From the NCBI RefSeq assembly GCF_011075055.1, contig NC_058153.1, positions 2,170,001-2,234,000 on the forward strand: a DNA stretch of 64,000 nt. The letters are read 5' to 3'. Shown piece by piece: positions 1 to 11,619 of the stretch (position 1 is its first letter; the number at the start of each line of letters is the position of its first letter). The notes under the pieces are model-generated. The model had not been told where the DNA came from. It did not search any database and saw only the letters and a program-made list of their open reading frames with translations. Source of the DNA: Mangifera indica. Taxonomy: Eukaryota; Streptophyta; Magnoliopsida; Sapindales; Anacardiaceae. A program made the translations under genes and the position numbers.

Positions 1-69
1 TTAAAATATTATTCAATTACATTTTATAATATCATATTGTATAGATAAATTAGGAAAATTTATTTGTAA

Positions 70-532
70 GGCCAAAAAACTTATTCCCATCTAAGGTTTG
101 TTGCATCCTCAAACTGATACCTATTAAATATTGAAAACTCAAACTCCTACTAATGGGTTGATAAAACTAATAGAATCAATTAGTTTAAAGGTAAAATTGT
201 TATTTAATCAATAATATGATAAAAATAATAAAATACTAACCATTTGTCTCCTTAATTTAGAAAATTAATAATTTTTCTCAAAATTAAATTTTAAAATATT
301 ATATTTTTTTCTATGATTTTTTTCTCTCCTTCGTCTATTCTAGTGCTATTTATGATTGACTTTTTCTCTCTCTTTTTCTTCCCTTTTTTTGAAGTTGATT
401 TCACACAAAATAATTTATTTTTTTATTTTATTAATTTTAATAATATATAAATAAAATTTTTAATTTTTAATAATTAACTAAAACTAGAGTATCCATACAA
501 CAAACCGTTAAGTGGGAATAAGTCTTTTGGCC
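70..532. mobile_element. GGCCAAAA-family hairpin MITE, copy 1
   Basis: The left end reads GGCCAAAAAACTTATTCCC and the right end is its approximate reverse complement, GGGAATAAGTCTTTTGGCC. The flanks tatttgtaa (61-69) and tatttgcag (533-541) agree at 7 of 9 bases, which looks like an aged 9-bp target duplication. The interior is AT-rich and has no coding capacity. A 9-bp duplication with long terminal inverted repeats suggests a non-autonomous Mutator-like element; the superfamily is an inference. Confidence 0.7.
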
Positions 533-541
533 TATTTGCAG

Positions 542-3500
542 TGTTTCAATGTTTGCCAAATTCACAATCAATCAAACCAAGTAATTATTGACCAAGGTTG
601 GCCCAGTGCCATAGAATTCATGCAGGTTTATCATGACGTTAAAAGCAAGTAAGAATATATTCAAACAATAATCATTATGTTTTTTATTTTTAAATAAATA
701 AAAATAAATGGAGAAGAAAAAATGTAAAAGAATTATATTTTACATGTCATCAAGTTAGTTGTGGGCCTTTATGGAGAAAAATATTCAATTTAAGATCGGG
801 ACGAAGACCGACACAAACACGATTGTTAATTGGGTGATTTCATTTTTTAAGGATCCAATAACCCTATTTGAGATAGGTCATTATATTGAGATTAAATTAC
901 TCATATTAAATAAAATAAATTTTAAATTTAATAACTGATCTTATAATTATTGAACCAAATAAGTTAAAAATTTGATTTTGACATATTATTAGAAGAGATT
1001 TGAGTCGATAATAATATTTTCAATGACAAAAATATCCTTAAACAAAATTTTACTACATTGTGTGAGCATTTTTATAAACAAAATTTTATTTGATTGACAC
1101 TTAATTTCTCTATATATTTCATTTGACACAAGCAATTTTTTTTCTTCCTCCCAACATTATGCTTTTTCATCGTCTTGATTCAATCTCCTTCCAAAGCAAG
1201 CTTTTCTCAATTCAATTCAAAATACCCTATGTTGATCTGACTATTATAGATCATTAACGAGGCTTCTAACCAATTCATGGATGCTTAACTCAAATTCACT
1301 ACTATGTAACATAAATCTGACAATAAAACAACTACTAAACAACACAAATCCGTTTAAAAATTTTAAAAAAAATCTAAATTTGGCCATCGAAACATTGACC
1401 AACAACATACAAACATCAACCATAATCATTAATCAGTAATACACAATACGACATAATCTCCCTTTGTGCATGCCATTCAACACAAACGTGGTATTCTCCA
1501 AATCGTAATACCTTCACACGAGTTGTGCTTTAGCAACTTGATCTCGTTGGTTATGATATTCATCGGTTATATCTTTTTCGAGCTTCAATTCTTCTTTGAA
1601 GAGAATGGTTTTGTTTGAGTAATTATAGGATGAAGAATGTAAGAGATTGACCACAATAAGGAAAACTACTTCAAGGGATTTTCAATTTATTAAAAGGTTA
1701 TAATTAAAACCAAAACTGGTCATTAAAAAAATAAATCAAAACTTACCCCATATAGATCAATTCCAATTAAGAATTGAAAGTGAAATGTCAGACACTCGAT
1801 AATTTTGGTTTTTTGGGGCACCTATGCTCCCCTCTAATAAATTAATTATTTTTATATAAAAAACAATTGTGAGGTAGTTGGTTCGAAATTGGGTTTTGTC
1901 GAATGGGGGAAGGTTGGGGCAACTAACCTTCTCGAATGTCATGAACATAAATGTACTTCCCATTCAATATTGAAATAAAATTGAATAACAAACAAAAGGA
2001 AAGCAATACGGGACACACAACACAATCACCCCACAAGCAACAAAAAAAAACCATTATTTTCTAAATATCAAAACCCACTCCCAAATATAAAACGACAAGG
2101 AGGAAGTTGAATCGAAACAGAATCTACTCCAACATTGGTGCAACTCCCTCCCCACCTATTATTTAAGTTAAAAATATTAAAAAATTAAAAATTTATCTAA
2201 TTTTTTTAATTTAAAATTTACGGTTTTTTAACTCATCAAAAAAGGTAAATTTAACTTTTTTTAGTTAATTTTTTTTTTTTACCGAGCTTTAGTGTGGGAA
2301 TAAGTTTTTTTTTTTTTTTAAACACTTGTTCCTTGTGCTTCCACGTCAAATACTCCTTACTAAAGTCTTCAAATGACGATTCGTATAGCCCATGTAATCT
2401 GACTCTTTACTTAATTTATCAGCAAATTAATTTCATTGGTTCACTCAATGATATTTAGGACCCAGAGCGACCATTTTAATTGGTTTTGAAGCTGTTGCCG
2501 ACGGAATTAACGAATAAAGAAAGAGTTGGTTGGGTTTTGGATGGATGGATGAAAGAAAAAGTGTGGGGGATGACGGACCAGGAAGCAGCCTATCACATTG
2601 CTCTGTTCACGTATTAAGAGGATGAACATTCTTGTAGCCTCCAGACGCCTGTGTCCTTCCTGCTATATTTATTTCTAACAATTCATTCATTATGTACAAG
2701 ACACAATTCAATACCATGTACCAACTTGTTTAGTGATAATTTAACTCTTAATTAATCATATTGAATTAGAGATGGTAATGGATTGAATAGGTTCAAATAT
2801 CTTAATACCCGTTTCTGTCCCGTAGGACAATTTTTCCCTTTTCTTATCCGATCCTTAGTACAAGAAAGATAGAAAACTTTCATCTTGACCTTATAAGAAA
2901 ATTTCTCTCTTTTACTCATTTATATGGGAAAAATTTTATGTACTTTTTTTTCTTATCTTTGTTAGAATAATTTTGAAATAGTAATGAGATATTAAAATAT
3001 ATTTGTAATAATTTAAATTATTAAAGATAATTCAATATATAAAAGTTTAAAATAATAGAAAGGACGAAATTGAGATGAGATGGTTTAAATATATAGTTTT
3101 ACCCATCTTATTTTTTATTGGAAAAATTTTAATTAATCTCATTGTTATCCTCATTCTCGTCTTTATTGAAAATTTTTTTCATTGTCGTCTTCATCCTTAT
3201 CTTTATTAGAAATTCTTCTCTCCTACAAAGGTCAAATTTTGTAGACCGAATAGCCATCTCAATATTGAAGTTACGATTTTGACCTTCCATAACATGTTCC
3301 TTCGACTATAAACTAACAGTGACTTCTTTTCTAACCATGAATTTGATTGGTACGCAGCGCGAGCATCACCAAACAAACAAACTAGTAAAAAGTAAAAAGT
3401 AAAAGATGATGAAGATAATATTAATTGAAATTCACTTTGTGAATAAAACTCAAGAAGTCAGCCCATAAAAAGGGGTCTAAGAAGATTATACTAACCAGTT

Positions 3501-3692
3501 TCCTTCTTCGAGAAGATTTATCCACTCGGTAATTTTTCTGCAGATAGAACCGAGCTTGTGGGTCCATTACCGTCCTCAAATTTCAACATTTTCAAAGAAA
3601 ATAAATGTACAAAAACAGGCTACACAATTAGACAGAGGCTAAGAAAAAACTGACAGGAAAATTATACAGATATTGTACATGAATTTGATCAA
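542..3692. other. AT-rich intergenic DNA
   Basis: I see no supportable gene here. Short open frames near 1.2 and 1.8 kb lack codon structure or recognisable motifs. Around 2.15-2.30 kb there is a degenerate right end of the GGCCAAAA family (a GTGTGGGAATAAGT-like stretch). The stretch 3.3-3.69 kb may hold the 3' end of the minus-strand gene that follows. Confidence 0.5.
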
Positions 3693-4191
3693 TCAGTAGG
3701 AGTAACCCAATCGTTGAACCCCACGATCTCTGAGAATTCCGTTGTACAGAGCCACCCGATTTGCAGGCATTCCTCCGGTCTTCTTGAACTCCGATGTTGA
3801 CGACGATGAAGATGAAGAAACTCTACTTAGAACTTGCCTCCTGAACTCTTTTCCATTTCCTCTTGGATCCACAACATCTTCTGCAAACTGCACTCTCTTC
3901 TTCTTCTTCTTCTTTCCCTTTTTCCCCTCTGTAAAAAAGATCAACAGCTCAACATAAACATAAAAATTAATAGAAGAATTCTCTATTTCATAAGCATATG
4001 AGTGATTTACCTGTAGAAATACAAGATCGTAGAACTTGCACTTGCGAGGAGTCATGAGGAATCCGATCAAGGGGAAATTGGGTTGTTGGGGATGACTTCT
4101 GCAGGCGAAACGCCAGAAGAATTACTGTGCCGGAAACAGCAGCCATGGCGGTGGCTAAAACTACTCCTTGAGAGCTCAATATTGAAGACAT
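3693..4191 (-). CDS. small plant protein, N-terminal TM segment plus basic tail
   Basis: Two exons, 4011-4191 and 3693-3928, join across an 82-bp GT/AG intron and keep the frame, giving 138 aa. The first exon encodes a hydrophobic segment at about residues 9-31 (GVVLATAMAAVSGTVILLAF), a probable signal anchor. The second begins with a lysine run, then RVQFAEDVVDP, a serine run, and a C-terminal stretch MPANRVALYNGILRDRGVQRL that looks conserved. I recognise the layout as that of an uncharacterised plant protein family, but no function is known to me. The start is the ATG at 4191; an in-frame upstream extension is leucine- and phenylalanine-rich leader and unlikely to be coding. The protein would be membrane-tethered with a basic soluble tail. 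Confidence 0.72.
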
Positions 4192-4803
4192 AGAGAAGAT
4201 GAAAAAATTTTCGAAGAAAAAGGTGAAAATGAGAAGGTGGGTTTGGGTCTTTACACGGGAACATGGATAAATAAGAAGTGAAAAACACAAAATGTGAATA
4301 AATAATTATAAAAATTAAATCAAACGGGTCATTAATTTTAATATTTTTTTTCTCGGGAAAGTCAGGATGATTTTTACCTTCCCTTTTTTTAATCTTTTTA
4401 CAGATTAATGGCGTCATTAATATTTAATTATTTTTAACCAAATTTGTAAATTCTAACCATGTGTTTTGGCACAGTAACTCGATGACTTTTGCCCGTGCAC
4501 CGCACGGCAGTCCTTCGGCGAGGTCGCCTCCGTTTCTTGTTTTGTACGCCTACGCTGCATACAAGAATATTATTTTGTCACTTTATCATTATCCACATTT
4601 CAGCCGTCTGCGGCCGCGCGTGGTGTTACACTCCGGTCAAGGTTTTCTATTAATTCCTGTTATTTTGGATAACACTTCGAAAAAATTATTAATGGTTGGT
4701 ATCAATATGCGTTATTTGGTTCTAGTACATTATTTTGTTTTTGGTTTTCGAAGAAAACCCTCACCTACTTTTGAAAAATAGCAAAGTCTATGAAATAATA
4801 ATA

Positions 4804-5504
4804 GGCCAAAAGTGAGATTCCCACCCAAGGTTTGTTGAATTTACAAAGTTTCACATGTTAATTTTAAAAAACTCAAACATAAAATTTGTTATTAGAATTA
4901 AGATAAAAATATTATTTAGTTAAAAATATTAAAAAATAAAAATTTATCACATTTTCTTTTTTGGTTTAAAAATTTAATAATTTATTCCTATCTAAGATTT
5001 GAAAAGTAACCATATGCCCTTATAGCTTTGAAACCGTCACTACTTCTGACGACCGTCACAGTCTTTGACAACATTCTCTTTCTCTCCCAACTTCTATCTC
5101 CCTCTTAGTCTCTTTCTCTCTATTGTCAACTGTTTTTATTAGAGATAAAGATGATTTGGATGAGAGAGAGAGAGACCAATAAGTTCATTGGAGAGGGAGA
5201 AAAAGAGACCAGAGATAGAGATGATCGAAGATGGTAAAGTTTACCTTCTCTAGTGACAATTTCAAAATCTTAGGAGAAAATATCACTTTTTAAACTTTAG
5301 ATGACGAAAAATTATTAAATTTTAAAATTAATTAGGAGAAATATGATAAACTTTTAGTTTTTACAATATTTTCAGTTAAATAATATTTTAACTTTTAACT
5401 TTAACAATAAATTTTAATAAAATAGTGGATATTTGATTTTTTTTAAACTTAATTAGTAGAACTTAACCTTTTAGCAAACCTTGGGTGGCAAAAGTTGGTT
5501 GACC
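4804..5504. mobile_element. GGCCAAAA-family hairpin MITE, copy 2
   Basis: The left end GGCCAAAAGTGAGATTCCC with CACCCAAGGTTTG is matched in inverse by CAAACCTTGGGTGGCAAAAG near 5475-5494. The interior includes CT-rich and GA-rich arms (about 5070-5130 and 5160-5215) that can pair. No clear target duplication survives. Confidence 0.6.
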
Positions 5505-5670
5505 AAATAAATAATCATTTTCGAAAGTGGTCAGGAAAAATCATTTTTAATAATAAATAGAGTTTAAATCCTAGGCTTATCTTGTCGCAACTCTTTTGAA
5601 CATATTTCTCGTAGAACGAATAAAATAATTAAAATTTAATTATTAATTATTATTTTTGAGAATTATAAAA

Positions 5671-5855
5671 TTAATGATAAAATTATATATATTTATTTTA
5701 AATATATAATTAAATAGATATTATATATATATTATTATATAATTAGATAATTTTAAATAAAAAATAAAATAATATTTAATTATATAATAATATATAAATG
5801 TATTTTTATTTATATATTTAAAATAAATATATATAATATTATTTTAAAATTAATA
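5671..5855. mobile_element. AT-rich short hairpin MITE
   Basis: A near-palindromic AT-rich segment whose two arms (ATATATTTATTTTAAATATA and its inverse TATTTAAAATAAATATATAT) flank a centre carrying AATTAGATAATTTTAAAT. It has the layout of better-preserved copies at 20.97, 46.57 and 50.14 kb. Confidence 0.4.
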
Positions 5856-6454
5856 GTATTAAATTCCGTAAATACTTAAAATATAAAGAAAAGAGGAGAA
5901 GTCGAGGATGGGGACTGTTGCGGGAAAAAAATTTAAATAATAAAGAAAGAGTGAAGATCACGGCATGAAAAGGAGCGTGAATTATAATCGTTTATCGTTG
6001 GTTAAGATGCTGTGTGCCAGAAAGATTGGAGTTTCAAGATGCTTAGGTCCAATTGAAATCTAAAGACAGGACAATGACTATACACCAATCTTACATGCGT
6101 ACGTACAAATTAATTAATTAATGGACTTGTTGGCAGAGTTAGGTTTTAAGCAGTTGGGATGCTCGTGCAGGCTGACGGTATACAAATTCTCGGTGGGCTT
6201 GGATAGGCAAGTGCCATTGATTGTAATCGGAATTTCGAATGTTTAGTTAAAAGAGTTCAAAATTATATAAATCTTTAAAATAAATATTTATGTTTTTTTA
6301 TACGAGATTTTAGCACAATGCTATAAATGATATTGATATATGCATCCTGAATGTTTTGATCAATGATGTTATCTTTTTTATTGATTAATCTCGTTGTTGT
6401 TATAATTTCTAGGATTTTTGAAAAATTAAAAATAATTTTGTTTAGGATTTAGGA

Positions 6455-6749
6455 TTAAGAGTTTAGGAGTGAGGGTCCTTCCAATTGGCAGTGGATGTTA
6501 TACCAGGCGTCCTTTAGCAATTGAGGCTCCAGGGAAACGGGGTTGATGAAAATCATTATGATGTTCTCTGTCCAATGCCCTGAAAGTGGGATGGAAGGGA
6601 GTGTCATGTCTCCCATCGCATAGATCAATGCCACCAATAAAAGTTACTATCCTTCTCTTATTTGATGCTCCGCTGGGCCTTTTCGTATCCACAACTAGAG
6701 ACTTCTGGTGATGAGTAAACATAGTAGAGATCTCCAGGTCTTGGCAGCA
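6455..6749 (-). pseudogene. phospholipase D (alpha-type) exon remnant
   Basis: Conceptual translation from 6749 down shows [11 protein letters not shown] followed by a VVD, an intact first HxKxxxxD (HKD) catalytic motif. It continues with the family signature [11 protein letters not shown], then DFHQPRF and GASIAKG. The frame then shifts; a second frame continues with [11 protein letters not shown], the expected next block (the family has PWHDIHCxLEGP), and stops soon after. About five codons of the normal sequence (GPREP) are missing at the junction. The rest of the enzyme (C2 domain, second HKD) is absent, so this is a non-functional fragment. FTHHQK plus GASI.KGGPREPWHDIH is alpha-class. 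PLD-alpha3 lies next to SHN3 in Arabidopsis, which fits the position here. Confidence 0.8.
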
Positions 6750-6830
6750 AGGCCTCTGTACTCTGTAGTAAATGCTTGTATACATAGGATGCATTTAATG
6801 CAATTAATTTATAGTGAAAAGCAATAAAAA

Positions 6831-8240
6831 GTCGGGACTCAGATCCCTGGCTACCTGAAGAAGGTGTTCTAAGTTGATTTCAGGATAGTGTTGTAAATGG
6901 TTTAAGTTAGCTGCAAAATCACCAGTCAAAAGCCTGCTTTTTATGCACAATAGCATTGCACAGCAGACTAAGTACTAGTGCCTAAACAAAGTCATGTTAG
7001 GAGAGAGAGACCTGGACACCAAAAGCATTACAAAAATAAGAATACCAAATTCTTAAGATGGACTGGAAATTGAATTCTTGAGGAAGTAGCAATGTGATCC
7101 ACCTGAAAGCATAGAATTGCGGCTTAACCTGCTCATTATGATGCAAGGCACAAGCTTATATGGAATACAAGAAAACAAGTTGATAAGAAGATAGCAACTT
7201 ACAGAAAATGTTAACTTCAGGGATTGGTTTGAGTAGATGAGCTATGAAATCTTTAAGTGATGGAACTAGGTTCAAGACTCGATGATGTTATGTTAAGTCA
7301 AACTTTGAATTATTCAGTGTAGTGATTGTCATTGTACTATAAGTTTTACTGTCACAAAAAAATAAAAAACCCTTATAGAAAATGTTGTGCAGCCAGAAAC
7401 CATGAATGCCGGAGTCAAGACATTTAGGCCTCTGAACAGAATATTATTGACACAGTATGTATTAAACATCCAAAAACATTCCATATGGGTTTAAATTCAG
7501 TTCAATGACAACTCAAAGATTATTCTACAAAATTACAATGTCCATTGTAACCCAACATACTATAGAAGATCACAAACCACTGATCACCAAGGACCAGTAC
7601 TGAAAACATAGTATAATGGTGCCAAGACTTCGTTCATGCCTTGAACATAGCAAATAGAAGGATTTAGCCTTGAAAATAGGAGAAGAATACTCCTCGTTGC
7701 TTTCTGAAGATGAAAATTTATCACATCATTCAGTTTGAAAGAAATTATACATATTTATTTAAGCAATGAGAAGTGTTGGTGAGATGTCTTCTGTTGGCTG
7801 AATTCTGAGACAAGTTTGTAGCATTATGAAACGTGCTACATAAATTTGCTTTTGCGGTCTATATTCAGAAGAAGCGTGCTACATAAGTAAAAGGTCAGGG
7901 GGCTAGAGGGGATGCACCTGTTTTTCCTACTGAATGATGTTTCTCCTGACAAATTTCTTTTCGCCTAAGTGGTCCATCACCATCACTTTCAGAACTCTGT
8001 TCATTGGACTTCAATGATTCAACTTCAATCCTTGTGAATTCTGACTGTCTGGATTAAAGATTTTGATTAGTGATGGTAGCCACTAAAGGCTTCAACTTCA
8101 CTAGGTTAAGTGCAAGGTAATTAGCATCTTACAGAACAAAACAAAAGTTACTGTTTTAGCTTGGAATACTTCTCTTGATTCTGAGTCAGCTCCTTGTCCC
8201 ATAACCCACAAGCTGGAGGTAAGTAACCCAAGAGCAGCTG
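6831..8240 (-). pseudogene. decayed TBC-domain Rab-GAP gene
   Basis: Four exon-like blocks in order on the minus strand match a TBC1D13-type Rab GTPase-activating protein. They are 8240 to about 8152 (LLLGYLPPACGLWDKEL), about 8055-7931 (SEFTRIEVES... to GPLRRKEI), 7128-7012 (VKPQFYAFRWITLLLPQEF, a TBC hallmark) and 6968-6831 (CCAMLLCIKSRLLTGDF, then NLNHLQHYPEIN). GT/AG junctions remain recognisable. The central TBC block with the IxxDxxR catalytic arginine and YVQGMN is missing between 7128 and 7931. The last two blocks are out of frame by one base. Introns are kept, so this is not a processed copy. It abuts the PLD remnant in the same orientation. Confidence 0.68.
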
Positions 8241-8504
8241 CTAAGATAAAAGGTTTGTTGGGCCTCACAATTACATACCTACACCCAATTCACGTTCTAT
8301 TTAATGTAGGATTCTTCCTAACAACCCTCCAATGACATATTGGGTTGTTGGTCAAACTCATTCACAACAAACTCATAGTCCACACAACCACCAGGCGAAG
8401 GCCAACAAACTTTATTTTTCGTGCCCCGAGAAAGTAAAGCAAGCAAAACCTCTCCTCCATCGGGCCTTCGGAGATGGGCAAATTTAGAGAACTAGATACA
8501 CCCA

Positions 8505-8668
8505 AAACCTTTCATTAAACAATTTTTGCTTTATACACTGGATTCTAATACCACTGGTTCCGCCTCCTCAAAGTGTTATGGACCAGAAACCTTTCATTGG
8601 ACAAATTTTACCTTATACCTTGGATTATGATACCACTTGTTAGGCCTCCCCAAATTGTTATCAGGTCT
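8505..8668. repeat. 82-bp tandem duplication with retroelement-like edge
   Basis: Two diverged units start with AAACCTTTCATT at 8505 and 8587 and share GGATT-TAATACCACT-GTT and GCCTCC blocks. Read on the minus strand, AACAAGTGGTATCATAATCC resembles a copia-type LTR end followed by a degraded initiator-Met tRNA primer site. This is probably an LTR-retrotransposon relic. Confidence 0.4.
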
Positions 8669-9399
8669 TTCTTATCCGAAAGTTAGCTTAAGAGGTGGGA
8701 TTTTCTGTCACGCTTATATTAGGTTTGAGTTTTTTTAATTTAAATATTCAATTGTATACTTAAAACTATATACACATGACATTGTTTTTTTTGGAATTGA
8801 CCCACAAAGTCTCTGTCTTGTAGTTGTCATACTAAGTTCTCCTTCGTATGTGCATTTTGATGCCTTTGTGAAGGCGGCCATTAATTAAGAACGTAGAAAA
8901 TAGCAGTAGAATAACTCAGAAACATATTTCAGAAACAGTAAATTCAATTCCATGTCTTCCGAAATTAATTTATATAATGCTTTTGCCTTCTCGATCGTAT
9001 CTCTTACATTGATCAGTAATTTAGTTTTACCTACAGTTAATGCAATAAAGGATAGGGCATGCCTGGTTTTCTGGTGACCAAATTTGCTGCATTCATTCAT
9101 TGCCCTAGGAGTGTTTTTTTTTTTTTCGGGAAGAGACTGATTCCATCGATGTCAAAATCTATCCCTAGCCCTGTAAGTCTCACAGATTAGAAAAACCCTG
9201 AGATATGGTCATGAGAGTGACCGCATATGGATCATTCTGTCTTTAGACAAACATATCTCTCCAGTATATTAAAAAAGAAAAGATGGGTCCTGTCACGCAT
9301 TAATGGGATATATCACCGTAACATCAAAGCTGAAGTAACTTCAGAAATGATCAGATTTGATGGCACTGGCAGCGAAAGTGACGATGGCAAAAGTTGGAT

Positions 9400-9426
9400 A
9401 CACACACACACACACACACACACACA
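9400..9426. repeat. (CA)n microsatellite
   Basis: About 13 uninterrupted AC dinucleotides. An open frame running through it ends in alternating Thr-His purely because of the repeat. Confidence 0.95.
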
Positions 9427-9544
9427 GTGAAAATTAATTGGGTAGGAGCCAAACTTGTAAAAGGAAGCGTTGATAAATCACATGGGTCAAAGCAGGTCTA
9501 GGAGTAGTGGGTGAATGCACTTGTTGTACATATTTTCCCATGCC

Positions 9545-9674
9545 GATAGATCCGTAGCGCTCATGTGCGATACCTAGTTAAATCTTCGAATTAAGTCAGT
9601 TTTTTTTCTAATAGATCCATAGCGTTTATGTGTGACATTTAGCTAAATCTTCGAATTAAATTAGTTTTTCCCAT
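9545..9674. repeat. 65-bp imperfect tandem repeat
   Basis: Two units beginning (G/A)ATAGATCC(G/A)TAGCG at 9545 and 9610 share AAATCTTCGAATTAA. No coding potential; origin unknown. Confidence 0.6.
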
Positions 9675-10876
9675 TTTCCGATAAACAACAGAAAGTAATA
9701 CTCCAGAAAACCACCAGAGAGATGATAAAAATATGAATTTGGGTGCTTATTGTGCTTGATACGAATACTATGCGATTGGGGCTATCGGCACATTCCAAAA
9801 AAATTGAGTTGAATTAAGCTAACTACATTTAAAATGATATTGAACTCTAAACCCTAAACTATGTTGCCGCTTTTGTAGTCATGGGTTCGTGACCATATGC
9901 ATGAATGTGACATCCATGTTAGGGATTTTGTGTTGCTAGCTCCAAAGTAGTCTGGAAAATGATAGGTTTTATCTTATTAATTGTAATTATTGCCTTCCCT
10001 TTATATGGACCTTCATGTCCTACATCTCTGTTATTGCATTTATCAGATACTTAATTCATCCATTAATTATTACGTTAATCCATTTAAAAGGGTTGTTGGT
10101 TTCATAAAAGTTAGCACTTTCACGTCCCTATAAACAGCTAATCATCAACAAAAGATTATAGTCGTATTAATTGAATATCTTTTTTTTTTTGTTTTTGTGT
10201 ATATTTTAATTAATACCATGAATATACCCCCATCATGTTAATATTTAAAGTGTAAGGTATACGATTTGAATCTCATATTAAAAAGTATGTATTTTTAGTG
10301 TAAAATTTATATGAGTCTAGAAGTATAGGTTTTCATGATTTGGTGTAACAGTCATCGCTATGGCTCCCAGTATCAGAGCCATTTCAGGAACACTATGTAA
10401 AACTGATCACTTTCTGTGGCAAAAGTATGCGATATAGACCAGAAAGTAGAAAGGTAAATTACCAAGAAGAATTGAGAGTAATAAGCGGGTTAATTGTTGG
10501 TTTGACAAGAGTAAAAGGAGTCGTAAATATTTGTTCAATTGTAGTCCCGCGAATGCACAGATATGCTACTTTTTTCTGTATAATGTTCACATAGGAGATG
10601 GCATAGCAAGTCAAGGAAGCCAAAAGAAACAGTTGTAATTGTACCCCATTCATTAATTTGGTAGGTTTAGGGTGTTTTAAGGAAGAAGTTGGTGATTTCG
10701 TTTACCTTTAATTTGTTGACTTCCTTCGCCGACAGTAACCTTTTCTCTTCATCTCTTTATATCTTCATCATCTCTGAGCCATTCTGTACTTCAATTCACT
10801 CATCATCTGTATACTTTTCTGAGCCTTCTTGTATTTATACTTTTCTGTCTTCTCACAATTCATCTCTCTCTTCAAA

Positions 10877-11619
10877 ATGGTGCAATCAAAGAAGTTTAGA
10901 GGTGTCAGGCAACGCCACTGGGGCTCCTGGGTTTCTGAGATTCGCCACCCACTGTTGTAAGCTCAATCAACCCATCTACATTGCTCTATGAGCTTACAAA
11001 TGATTCTTTCTTCATCAAAAAATTTTATCCTTTTAGTTTTTTTTTTTTTTTATAATTTTAGTTTCTTGTCGCACGCGTTTGTTATAGGAAGAAAAGAGTG
11101 TGGCTGGGCACATTCGAGACAGCAGAAGAAGCTGCAAGAGTTTACGATCAAGCTGCAATCTTAATGAGTGGACGAAATGCGAAAACAAATTTCCCAATAA
11201 CACAAACTCCAACAGGGGACCCAAAACCCAGTGAAAATTCAAACTCGGCAACTCCAAATGATTTCTCAGAACTTCTGCACGCCAAGCTTCGTAAATGCAG
11301 CAAGGCGCCATCGCCTTCTATGACTTGTCTGAGGCTAGACACAGAGAATTCTCACATAGGACTGTGGCAAAAGCGGGCAGGCCAACGCTGTGAATCGAAT
11401 TGGGTGATGACTCTCCATCTTGGAAAGAATAATAATTCAGATGATGTTGCACGAAACGCATTGCCTTTGAGCGCTGAGCCCCAAGAGCAGCCACGGATTG
11501 AACTCAAGGCAGAAATGGATGAAGAAGAGAGAATAGCACTGCAAATGATAGAGGAGCTTCTTAATCTCAATTGTCCTAACCCTTCATTTGGGGTGGAAGA
11601 CGGTGGATTATATCTCTAG
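10877..11619 (+). CDS. SHN3: SHINE-clade AP2/ERF transcription factor
   Basis: Exons 10877-10956 and 11088-11619 join across a 131-bp intron inside the AP2 domain, giving 203 aa. The AP2/ERF domain (about residues 6-63) reads [20 protein letters not shown], then the [19 protein letters not shown] block. Two SHINE-specific motifs are present: the middle motif ([20 protein letters not shown]... to WQKRAG and NWVMTLHLG) and the C-terminal [23 protein letters not shown] factors activate cutin and wax genes in epidermis and some cell-wall genes. The intron position in the AP2 domain is typical of the clade. Arg replaces the usual Gln in RQRHW, and Val the usual Ala in AARVYDQ; both are minor. It is likely co-orthologous to SHN2 and SHN3; At5g25390 neighbours the same translocator family found at 48.6 kb. 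Confidence 0.93.

Larger units (their letters stand above)
8669..10876. other. intergenic, upstream region of the SHINE gene
   Basis: No gene can be supported here apart from the listed repeats. The last 150 bp before 10877 are CT-rich (CTTC, TCATCT runs), as is common in plant 5' leaders. Small open frames on either strand show no recognisable motif. Confidence 0.45.

Noticed and set aside
3742..3957. Plus-strand open frame with acidic and Phe-rich runs
   Set aside because: It is the antisense shadow of the minus-strand gene's lysine- and serine-rich exon 2.
4461..4781. 106-codon frame in a GC-richer patch
   Set aside because: No motif, no splice context, and the frame runs into an MITE border; probably chance.
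6430..6475. Telomere-like CCTAAA repeats (CTCCTAAACTCTTAATCCTA)
   Set aside because: Only a few irregular units on the edge of the PLD remnant; not a true CCCTAAA array.
8150..8160. TAA seen as a nonsense codon in the first TBC block
   Set aside because: It overlaps a plausible GTAACT splice donor that joins in frame to the next block, so it is not counted as a lesion.
9227..9430. 67-codon frame ending in Thr-His repeats
   Set aside because: The tail is the translated (CA)n microsatellite and the rest has no recognisable feature.
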